This document shows, in pieces, positions 25,739 to 35,565 of a stretch of DNA of 64,000 bases. How positions within the stretch are numbered: the stretch's first letter is position 1; each line of letters starts with the position of its first letter. The stretch is taken from the NCBI RefSeq assembly GCF_052156635.1, contig NZ_JBQKUO010000004.1, positions 310,001-374,000 on the forward strand, in the 5' to 3' direction. A program made the translations under genes and the position numbers. Below the pieces are notes generated by a model, which did no database searches, had not been told where the DNA came from, and was given only the letters and a program-made list of their open reading frames with translations. The DNA comes from Nitrospina sp052156635 (GTDB taxonomy: Bacteria > Nitrospinota > Nitrospinia > Nitrospinales > Nitrospinaceae).

Positions 25739-28441
25739 TCAGTGGGCGTCGCTCCAGTTTTCGCCCCAGTCCATGTTGACGGTCAGCGGCACCTTGAGCT
25801 TTGCCACACCCTCCATTGCCTTCCGGACAAGCGGTTCCATCGCCTTCTTCTCCGATTCCGGGCATTCGAAAATCAACTCGTCGTGTACCTGCAGGATCAT
25901 GCGTGACGCCAGTTTCTCTTTCAACATTTTGTCGTGGATGTTGAGCATCGCCATCTTGATGAAATCGGCGGCGCTTCCCTGCACGGGCGAGTTGATGGCG
26001 GTGCGCTCGGCGGCTTCCCGCACCTGCCGGTTCTTGCTGTTGATGTCCGGCATGTACCGCCTGCGGTTCATCATCGTTTTCGTGTAGCCGTTTTTGCGTG
26101 CCATTTCAATGGTCTCATCCATGAACGTCTTCACGTTCTTGTACAGATCGAAATACTGGTCGATGAAGGTCTTCGCATCTTTCGGCGTGATCTTGAGCTG
26201 GCGCGAAAGGCCGTATGCGCTCAACCCGTACACAATGCCGAAGTTCACCGCCTTCGCCATGCGCCGCCCTTCGGGATCGACCTGGTCGATGGGCTGACCG
26301 AAAATCTCCGCGGCCGTGCGACTGTGGATGTCTTCATTATTCTTGAAAGCGCGGATGAGCGCCGGGTCGCCGGAAAGATGCGCCAAAAGACGCAACTCGA
26401 TCTGCGAGTAGTCGGCGGACAGCAACCAGCATCCCTTGTCGGCAAGGAACGCCTTGCGGATCTCGCGTCCCACCTCCGAGCGGATGGGGATGTTCTGCAG
26501 GTTGGGATCGCTGCTGCTCAGCCGCCCGGTGGCGGCGACGGTCTGGTTGTACGAGGTGTGGATGCGCCCGGTCTCTTTGAACACTTCGCCCTGCAGGGCA
26601 TCGACATAAGTCGATTTCATCTTCGCGAACTGGCGGTAGTTGAGGATCTTGTCCGGCAGGTCGTGCTCCGCCGCCAGTTCCTCCAGCACGCTGACATCGG
26701 TCGAGTACCCGCTCTTGGTTTTCTTCACCGTGCGCAGCTTCAGTTTTTCAAACAGGATCGTCGAAAGCTGTTTCGGCGAATTGATGTTGAACGGCTCGCC
26801 CGCCAGCGCATAAATCTCGTCCTCGATTTTCTTGAGGTCCTTCTCCAGCTTCTTCGACAGCTTTTTCAGATGTTCGGTATCGAGCAGGACGCCGGCCAAC
26901 TCCATCTCCGCCAGCACTTCGAGCAGAGGCAGTTCGATGGTCTCGTACAACTCCAGGTCCTCGCCCTTCAACTGCTTCTCGAAGTGACGCGTCAGGCGGT
27001 AGGTGATGTCGGAGTCCTCCGCCGCGTACTCGGAGGCGCGTTCGATCTCCACCTCATCGAATCCCACCTGCTTGGAAGCCGACCCCGCCACATCGCTGTA
27101 CTTGATGGTGGTGTGCTGGAACATCTCGAGCGCGAGGTCGTCGAGACTGTGACTGCGCCGCGACGGATCGAGCACGTACGACGCCAGCATGGAGTCGAAC
27201 ACGATGCCCCGCAACTGAACGCCCTCGTTGTGCAGGACGATGAGGTCGTACTTGATGTTGTGCCCGTACTTCTCCAGCTTCGGGTCTTCGAGCAGGGGCT
27301 TCAGTTTGTCGAGCACGTGCTGCTTGCCCAGTTGTTCCGGCACGCCCAGGTAGCGGTGCGCCACCGGGATGTAACACGCCTCGCCCTCCGCCCACGAAAA
27401 CGAAATGCCCACCATCTTCGCCTTGACCGGCCGCTTCGACGTGGTCTCCAGGTCGAGCGCGAACGCTTTCGCTTTTTTGAGCTTTTTGATCAGGTCGTCC
27501 AGCGCCTTGTCGTCGAGGATGGTGTCGTAGTCGCGCTTGATTGCGGACCCGGTTTCGGCCGTCGCACCGTCCCCGCCCTCCCCTTCCGGTAACGCCGCCA
27601 GCAGCGTTTTGAATTCAAGATCGGTGAACAACTCGCGCAGTTTTTGGTTGTCCGGGTCGCGCGCTTCCAGGTCTTCAATCTTGCAGTCGATGGGCGTGTC
27701 GAGTTTGATCGTCACCAGTTCGCGGCTGAGCAGGGCGTTGTCCTTGTCCGTCTCCAGTTTTTCTTTCAGCTTGGCCTTGTCGATTTCGTCGAGGTGTTCG
27801 TACAACCCCTGGATCGATCCGTATTTCTGGATGAGGTCGGTCGCCGTTTTGGGTCCGACGCCCTTGACGCCGGGGATGTGGTCGCTGGAGTCGCCCATCA
27901 GCCCCATCACCTCGATCACCCGGTCCGGCTCGACGCCGAATTTTTCCTTCACGTCGTCGATGCCGAAGCGTTTTTCCTTCATGGTGTCGAGCATGTGGAT
28001 CTTGTCTGTGATCAACTGCATCATGTCCTTGTCGCCGCTGACGATGGTGACGTCCATCCCCGCCTTCTCACCCTCGCGCGCCAGCGTGCCGATGATGTCG
28101 TCCGCCTCGAAACCCGGTTTGCGCAGGCTTTTGATGTTGAACGCATCGACCAGTGGCTCGAAATACGGGAACTGGACCGCGAGGTCTTCCGGCGGCACGT
28201 CGCGATTGGCTTTGTAATCGGCGTACATCTCGTGGCGGAAGGTTTTTTCCTTGCTGTCGAAGACGACGGCGAGGTAGTCCGGTTGCTCCTCGCGCACCAC
28301 CTTCATCAGCATGGTGGTGAAACCGTAGAGCGCGTTGGTGGGCTGGCCCTTGGAGTTGGACAGGTTGTGGCGGATGCCGAAAAACGCGCGGAAGATGTAC
28401 GACGAACCGTCGATCAGGTAGAGCTTTTTCTTCGAGGCCAT
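25739..28441 (-). CDS. polA: DNA polymerase I
   Basis: PolA fills gaps and removes RNA primers during repair and lagging-strand synthesis. The 900-residue product has the 5'-3' nuclease domain (about 1-290: LIDGSSYIFRAF, FEADDIIGT, GVKGVGPKTA), a 3'-5' exonuclease domain with intact acidic motifs (FALDLETTS, YGHNIKYDL, YAAEDSDITYRL), and the polymerase domain with DYSQIELRLLAHLS (motif A), AKAVNFGIVYG (motif B) and QVHDELIFE (motif C). Proofreading should therefore be active. A weak promoter (TTGAGG, 17 bases, TTATAA) ends only eight or so bases before the ATG, and no clear ribosome site is seen, so a leaderless message is possible. Confidence 0.98.
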   Translation of the reverse strand: MASKKKLYLIDGSSYIFRAFFGIRHNLSNSKGQPTNALYGFTTMLMKVVREEQPDYLAVVFDSKEKTFRHEMYADYKANRDVPPEDLAVQFPYFEPLVDAFNIKSLRKPGFEADDIIGTLAREGEKAGMDVTIVSGDKDMMQLITDKIHMLDTMKEKRFGIDDVKEKFGVEPDRVIEVMGLMGDSSDHIPGVKGVGPKTATDLIQKYGSIQGLYEHLDEIDKAKLKEKLETDKDNALLSRELVTIKLDTPIDCKIEDLEARDPDNQKLRELFTDLEFKTLLAALPEGEGGDGATAETGSAIKRDYDTILDDKALDDLIKKLKKAKAFALDLETTSKRPVKAKMVGISFSWAEGEACYIPVAHRYLGVPEQLGKQHVLDKLKPLLEDPKLEKYGHNIKYDLIVLHNEGVQLRGIVFDSMLASYVLDPSRRSHSLDDLALEMFQHTTIKYSDVAGSASKQVGFDEVEIERASEYAAEDSDITYRLTRHFEKQLKGEDLELYETIELPLLEVLAEMELAGVLLDTEHLKKLSKKLEKDLKKIEDEIYALAGEPFNINSPKQLSTILFEKLKLRTVKKTKSGYSTDVSVLEELAAEHDLPDKILNYRQFAKMKSTYVDALQGEVFKETGRIHTSYNQTVAATGRLSSSDPNLQNIPIRSEVGREIRKAFLADKGCWLLSADYSQIELRLLAHLSGDPALIRAFKNNEDIHSRTAAEIFGQPIDQVDPEGRRMAKAVNFGIVYGLSAYGLSRQLKITPKDAKTFIDQYFDLYKNVKTFMDETIEMARKNGYTKTMMNRRRYMPDINSKNRQVREAAERTAINSPVQGSAADFIKMAMLNIHDKMLKEKLASRMILQVHDELIFECPESEKKAMEPLVRKAMEGVAKLKVPLTVNMDWGENWSDAH

Positions 28442-28573
28442 GGAGTGCGCTTATAAAAGGTTGGTCACAAACGCCTCAATGTACTACAAATCGAACTCCC
28501 AACCAAACCCAACCTTAAAACTAAAATATAAGCCTTGGCCATATGAAGGGGACGGGAGATTTATTTTCAACTC

Positions 28574-30475
28574 TTATGATATCTTCTCCATCAAATTATT
28601 TATTTGCCAATTAATCTTTGCACTTCTAGTTTTGGGAATAGATTCAATATATTCCCTAACCTTTAGGGCTACTTCTCTTTTATTATTTGCAACCATTGCG
28701 TATAACGTTGGCAAAGACCGCTGAAAAGCAAACTCATTTTTATTTCCTTTTTGCATTTTCACCAGCTCCTTAATAACAAAACTTTCATCTTGAGTGAACC
28801 TAAGAAAAAACAATGCTAAACGATTAGTTCCAGGATCTGCATGGTAAATCAAGTCATTCAATCTTACCTTAAGTTTTTCCCTAGGACTTCGAGAAAGAAG
28901 GACGCAAGCTGCACGTCGAACCATCGGATGCTCATGCCTTAAAAATTTATTTGCTAAGGAAAGGGAATGGTCGTCACGATATGGATAGGCCATAATGCAT
29001 TCCAAACCCTTTTGAACCACAATCCAATCTCGCCTTTGCACAAGGGCAAACCTTCTAATTCTAGAAGAAATTTGATTCGGGTTTGATGGATTTAATCGCG
29101 AAATCGTCTCCAAAACAATGGCTGCTTGATATGGAAAAGGAAGTTGATCCTTCTCCAATATCTGAAATAGCTCATCTACTGCCCAATCATGATGTTTCAT
29201 TTCAAGTGAGCTAATATAAGAAAGAGACTTATTAAGCACTCGAATATCAGGCAAATGGCTAATGGCCATTAGCGCTGCATTACGCATTTGAGGACGAGAA
29301 CAGATACTAAACAAAGTCATCAACCTTCTAAAGAGTCTATTTTTCTTTCCATTTAAGGACTCAATATTTTTTGGTAACCCTGCTGTAAACTGCGATTTAA
29401 TATGGTTAAGCTGCACCAACTCTCTTGTGATCAGCTTTCTATCTGAAGATAACTTAGGGTTTAGTTTTCGCACAACTTCTATCGCAACATCGACTGATTG
29501 CAATTCAGAGTTATCGATCTCATTCCTCAAGTCTTCCTCAGACAGTATCTCAGTCTTACTTCCTTGAAGGTTTAGGTGTAATGTTCTTAAAGTCTCGTTT
29601 ATTATAAATACTACTTCCCTAGCGTGTTGCTCGGATTTGGTAAACACTTTCACATCATCTACATACCTGAACCATCTGGCATCATTTCTTGTGCAAAACT
29701 TATTCAAGGCTCGATCCAAGGGAATCAAATATAAATTCCCTAAAAACGAACTTACTTCGTTACCTTGAGGAATACCTCTCTCAATTGGCGTTCCAGAGCT
29801 TGTGACCCTTGTCCACCCTTCTAAAACTCTAAAAAGAACTTGAAGTATTTTATCTTCCTCCTTTTTAAGGAGAGACCTTATTTGATTTTCAAGAAGCCTT
29901 AAATCTATATTTTCAAAATATGCGGTTATATCCGTTTTAGTTAGGTGGGTAAAGCCTTCCTCTGTGCACGCCTTTATAGACTTCGCCTCAAACTCAGGCC
30001 AAAGCTCATACCATGCATCGAAAGGACTGATTGATCTTAATGTTTCTTTTTTAAGAAATGGGAACTCAATCTCTGCCTCTCGAAATAGAGATTTACGCTT
30101 CCTGAGCCTTTGCTTAAAATTTGGATGAAGCCTATATGAGAAAACTGAATCATCCAGTCGTTTATCCAAATAAGGGGCTAGCAGATATACAATTGCATGA
30201 AGAAGCGACGCCTCTTCAATTGGGAGAACATTTCCTGGTCTAACACTGAGGCCCGTTTTAGGTACATCCACTTCCAGTAGGTGATGAGGTCGATACCTAA
30301 AGGTTTGTACTTGTTCAACTAAATGTTGAAGCCTTTCATCAAGGTTTAAGGCAAAATCTGCGTGTCCAATTGGATCAGAAACAAAATCATCCCGGCTATC
30401 ACCTTGCGCAAGGTACCACCCAATCCGCATAACATCCGGCTTACAAAGGTCATTAAAGAGACTATCCTGCCCCAT
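28574..30475 (-). CDS. Reverse transcriptase with C-terminal helical-repeat domain (candidate anti-phage RT)
   Basis: The 633-residue product has a complete RT core: motif A DITAYFENID (D182), GIPQGNEVSSFLGN at about 234-247, the catalytic YVDD at 271-274 and a thumb-side GSKTEIL at 305-311. No maturase, HNH or protease domain follows. Instead residues about 375-615 form repeated helix pairs resembling HEAT or Abi-type alpha repeats (for instance HPMVRRAACVLL). That architecture recalls the 'unknown group'/Abi defence RTs, but I cannot assign a named type. Its base composition is visibly AT-rich against GC-rich polA and kdsD on either side, which suggests transfer. It has a modest AGGTGAG site before the ATG. 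No second protein gene is obvious beside it. Confidence 0.85.
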   Translation of the reverse strand: MGQDSLFNDLCKPDVMRIGWYLAQGDSRDDFVSDPIGHADFALNLDERLQHLVEQVQTFRYRPHHLLEVDVPKTGLSVRPGNVLPIEEASLLHAIVYLLAPYLDKRLDDSVFSYRLHPNFKQRLRKRKSLFREAEIEFPFLKKETLRSISPFDAWYELWPEFEAKSIKACTEEGFTHLTKTDITAYFENIDLRLLENQIRSLLKKEEDKILQVLFRVLEGWTRVTSSGTPIERGIPQGNEVSSFLGNLYLIPLDRALNKFCTRNDARWFRYVDDVKVFTKSEQHAREVVFIINETLRTLHLNLQGSKTEILSEEDLRNEIDNSELQSVDVAIEVVRKLNPKLSSDRKLITRELVQLNHIKSQFTAGLPKNIESLNGKKNRLFRRLMTLFSICSRPQMRNAALMAISHLPDIRVLNKSLSYISSLEMKHHDWAVDELFQILEKDQLPFPYQAAIVLETISRLNPSNPNQISSRIRRFALVQRRDWIVVQKGLECIMAYPYRDDHSLSLANKFLRHEHPMVRRAACVLLSRSPREKLKVRLNDLIYHADPGTNRLALFFLRFTQDESFVIKELVKMQKGNKNEFAFQRSLPTLYAMVANNKREVALKVREYIESIPKTRSAKINWQINNLMEKIS

Positions 30476-30695
30476 ACCCTCAACTCACCTAGTTTGAAAA
30501 TTAATTTTAGCTTTCTAAATTCCTGCAACAGTTTTTCAATATACCAAATATCCTCAAAAAAGGATTCTCTGTTTAAACACTTATAGTGATTCCTATCAAA
30601 GAAACCCAAATACCTTTGCCCCAAGCCCGTTTTGTGCTACTATTTTGGGACTCAAGGAATTACTGAAGTTACTGAATTTTAAGGCTTAATAGAGA
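30476..30695. other. AT-rich divergent intergenic region between the RT gene and kdsD
   Basis: This 220-base stretch must hold the RT promoter on the minus strand and the kdsD promoter on the plus strand (30616-30643). It is also where many defence RTs carry a non-coding RNA. A TTG-started 92-codon ORF on the minus strand (30346-30624) runs into the RT gene in another frame and lacks a good ribosome site. I see no long inverted repeat or clear template RNA by eye. Confidence 0.4.
30616..30643 (+). promoter_or_regulatory. Putative promoter of kdsD
   Basis: TTGCCC (30616-30621) and TACTAT (30638-30643) are 16 bases apart, about 50 bases before the kdsD ATG. It lies at the edge of the AT-rich RT island. 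Confidence 0.45.
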
Positions 30696-31700
30696 ATGCA
30701 ACCGTTGAAAAAAGATCCCGGCGGCAAGGACGAAGCGCTTCGCATGATGGAGGAAGCCCGGCGCGTCTTGCAGAACGAAAGCGACTCCATCGCCGCGCTC
30801 AAGGAGCGCATCGACGCCACCTTCGTCGGAGTCGTCCACCGCCTCGACGCCTGCAAGGGCCACGTCGTCGTGCTGGGCATCGGCAAGTCCGGCCTCATCG
30901 GCCAGAAGATCGCCGCCACCTTTTCCAGCATCGGCCTGCCCGCGCTGTTTCTGCACGCGGCGGAAGCCAGCCACGGCGACCTCGGCATCATCGGCAAGGA
31001 AGACATTCTGCTCGCCATCTCCAACAGCGGCGAGACGGAAGAACTGGTGCGCCTGCTGCCCATCATCAACCGCCGCAAATGCACGCTGGTGGCGATGACG
31101 GGGCGCCCCGACTCCACCCTCGCCAAACGCGCCGATTTCGTGCTCAACGTCGGCGTGAAAGAAGAAGCCTGTCCGCTGAACCTGGTACCGACCTCCAGCA
31201 CCACCGCCACCCTCGCCATGGGCGACGCGCTGGCGCTGGTGCTCCTGGAGAAACGCGGCTTCCGGCCGGAAGATTTCGCCCAGCACCACCCCGGCGGCAG
31301 TCTGGGCCGCAGGCTCCTCACCACCGTCGAGGACCTCATGCACTCCGGTGACGAGGTGCCCAAGGTGGCGGAAGACGCCAACCTGCCCGCCATCATCACC
31401 GAGATGAGCCGCAAACGCCTCGGCACCACGCTGGTGGTGGACCAAAGCGGCCTGCTTTCCGGCATCATCACCGATGGCGACCTTCGACGGCTGATGGAAT
31501 CCGGCAAGGATTTCCAGTCCATCTGCGCCCGCGACCTGATGTCGCGCACGCCGAAATGCGTCGGCAAGGACCACATGGCGACGAAGGCCGTGCAGTTCAT
31601 GGACGAGCACAGTATCACCTGCGTGGTGGTCTCCGACGACGGCAAAGCGATCGACGGCATCATCCACCTGCACGACCTGCTGAAGGCCGGGATCATATAA
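30696..31700 (+). CDS. kdsD: Arabinose-5-phosphate isomerase
   Basis: KdsD interconverts ribulose-5-phosphate and arabinose-5-phosphate, the first step towards KDO for lipopolysaccharide. The 334-residue product has a SIS sugar-isomerase domain (about residues 40-180: VVVLGIGKSGLIGQKIAATF, HGDLG, ISNSGETEE, TSSTTA) followed by two CBS domains (about 205-334), the normal layout. The short N-terminal extension is charged. alaS follows after 95 bases; no other kds gene is near. The ribosome site is weak (AGAG). Confidence 0.93.
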   Translation: MQPLKKDPGGKDEALRMMEEARRVLQNESDSIAALKERIDATFVGVVHRLDACKGHVVVLGIGKSGLIGQKIAATFSSIGLPALFLHAAEASHGDLGIIGKEDILLAISNSGETEELVRLLPIINRRKCTLVAMTGRPDSTLAKRADFVLNVGVKEEACPLNLVPTSSTTATLAMGDALALVLLEKRGFRPEDFAQHHPGGSLGRRLLTTVEDLMHSGDEVPKVAEDANLPAIITEMSRKRLGTTLVVDQSGLLSGIITDGDLRRLMESGKDFQSICARDLMSRTPKCVGKDHMATKAVQFMDEHSITCVVVSDDGKAIDGIIHLHDLLKAGII

Positions 31701-31795
31701 AAAAACCTTTCCTGCCAATCCTTTGAATCCCGCCTACAAAAACGATATTCTAGTGTTACAATCCCCGGATTAATAGAATCTCCGAACGGATCGAC

Positions 31796-34435
<2,640 letters not shown>

Positions 34436-34558
34436 GCGCCCGCACCACAGGCAGTTTCCCATTGCCATGTCCGCCGCTGTCGGATACCCTTTAGGGCGAA
34501 ACCGAATGCAAACACAAATCCGCCCAGCCAACCGCGGTGACGCGGTGAGGGATCGAAC

Positions 34559-34891
34559 ATGAAACACAAACGCAAAACAGAACTGGACGACAAGTGGAAA
34601 CAGGTCGCCACGCAGGCGGTGACGCAGGAAGAATTCAAGCAAAGGCTTGTGGCCAATCCCGTCAGCGTGATGGGCGAGTTTGAAATCCACCTGCCGGAAG
34701 GCGTCGAAGCCAAAGTCGGCATCGAAGGTGCGGTGAAACTGTTTCCGCCCGACGGCGCGTCCGATGACGTTCTCGAGGAAGTGCAGTGGTGGAAATGGCG
34801 GCTGGACATGATCCGTCAGTTCGGACGCGAGGACAAGTACACCGGCGTCAAGCACACCATGCCGGAGGCCAGCGAAGACGACGACGTCTAG
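34559..34891 (+). CDS. Nitrile-hydratase-leader-like peptide (NHLP family), orphan
   Basis: The 110-residue product matches the NHLP precursor pattern known from proteusin-type RiPP leaders: a helix with W...A...EEFKQRLVANPVSVM, then IHLPEGVEAKV, and a hydrophobic strand. After it comes a short Trp-rich part (QWWKWRLDMI) and an acidic end, EASEDDDV, with no obvious cysteine- or serine-rich core peptide. GAGGGATC lies eight bases before the ATG. No radical SAM, LanM or YcaO enzyme is nearby, so it may be a stand-alone member with a non-RiPP role. The family call is from the pattern alone. Confidence 0.6.
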   Translation: MKHKRKTELDDKWKQVATQAVTQEEFKQRLVANPVSVMGEFEIHLPEGVEAKVGIEGAVKLFPPDGASDDVLEEVQWWKWRLDMIRQFGREDKYTGVKHTMPEASEDDDV

Positions 34892-34918
34892 GCCTTATTC
34901 TTTCCCAAATCAAACATT

Positions 34919-34995
34919 GCGCCCGTAGCTCAGCTGGATAGAGTGCCGGATTCCGGTTCCGAAGGTCGGGGGTTCGAATCCCTCCGGGCGTGCCA
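34919..34995 (+). tRNA. tRNA-Arg (CCG)
   Basis: The 77-base cloverleaf has acceptor GCGCCCG/CGGGCGT (first pair G-U), D arm GCTCAGCTGGATAGAG, anticodon loop TTCCGGT, T arm with GGGGTTCGAATCCC, and an encoded CCA. The outermost anticodon-stem pair is a C-A mismatch (CCGGA with TCCGA). The anticodon CCG reads CGG codons. Confidence 0.97.
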
Positions 34996-35000
34996 GATAC

Positions 35001-35040
35001 AAAAAACCACCCGTGCGAACACTCGCCGGGTGGTTTTTTT
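35001..35040 (+). terminator. Rho-independent terminator after tRNA-Arg
   Basis: AAAACCACCCG pairs with CGGGTGGTTTT around a 15-base loop and a T run follows. The symmetric A run on the other side could also terminate the converging 70-residue gene. Confidence 0.9.
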
Positions 35041-35065
35041 GTTTTATATATGCATTGCCCTGCTC

Positions 35066-35278
35066 TCAGGCGTCGATGATGTCGCCGTCGGAGGTCATCT
35101 TGGTGGCGGTTTCGAACTCGATGAGGTCGAGGCTTTTCATGGCACGGCACTTGGTGAAGAACATGGCGAGTTCCACCTCCGAGTCGATGATGCGTACCGC
35201 TTCGCGGCACCCCACGCCCTCCAGTTCCAGGGTTTCCGATTCGGGCAGGATATTGAGTTTGTAGCCGGGTTGTTCCAT
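35066..35278 (-). CDS. Small protein of unknown function
   Basis: The 70-residue product is acidic and soluble with mixed alpha/beta character (LNILPESETLELEG, then a helix, then IEFETATKMTSDGDIIDA). ATG 35278 is chosen because GGAAGAG lies eight bases upstream; the frame is open 35 codons further but without a site. It is transcribed away from the large gene at 35566. Two cysteines are present but not paired. I do not recognise a family. Confidence 0.6.
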   Translation of the reverse strand: MEQPGYKLNILPESETLELEGVGCREAVRIIDSEVELAMFFTKCRAMKSLDLIEFETATKMTSDGDIIDA

Positions 35279-35565
35279 AAACGTTCTCTTCCAGAAAAGT
35301 CTCTCCCCTGATGCTTCCATTGGAACACAGGCCCGAAGTGCGTGCAACCTGGTGCGATCCGCCACCCGGCCACCTTTTCCCATCCTTTTGTGAAATCCCT
35401 GACAATAGGCGCCTTAAACACAACCCGCCCTCCCACTCTCACATATCCAATAAAGCTTTCCAAATTCAAACCAAACTCAATAACGCCCATAACAGTCCGG
35501 GCATAAGCTCTGTGCAGAAAAACAAAGGGACGTGCACCACGAACTTCATCGCCCCGAAAGGCTTC

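Noticed and set aside
25934..27592. A 552-codon open frame on the plus strand
   Set aside because: Antisense to polA with a repetitive Val/Arg/His/Leu-rich product typical of shadow frames.
28440..28724. A 94-codon plus-strand frame with hydrophobic stretches at the edge of the RT island
   Set aside because: It overlaps the RT 3' end in antisense, lacks a ribosome site, and starts inside the polA start region.
28574..30475. RT as part of a group II intron or a retron
   Set aside because: No maturase or HNH domain and no intron ends seen around the gene; no inverted-repeat msr-msd pattern was evident upstream by eye.
30346..30624. A 92-codon TTG-started minus ORF upstream of and overlapping the RT
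   Set aside because: No good ribosome site and a 130-base overlap with the RT frame; kept only as a rival to the ncRNA idea.
35311..35565. Upstream extension of the 801-residue gene by 85 codons
   Set aside because: Composition is unlike a coding region (many Pro, His and Asn), it covers the promoter area of the divergent small gene, and a better start exists at 35566.
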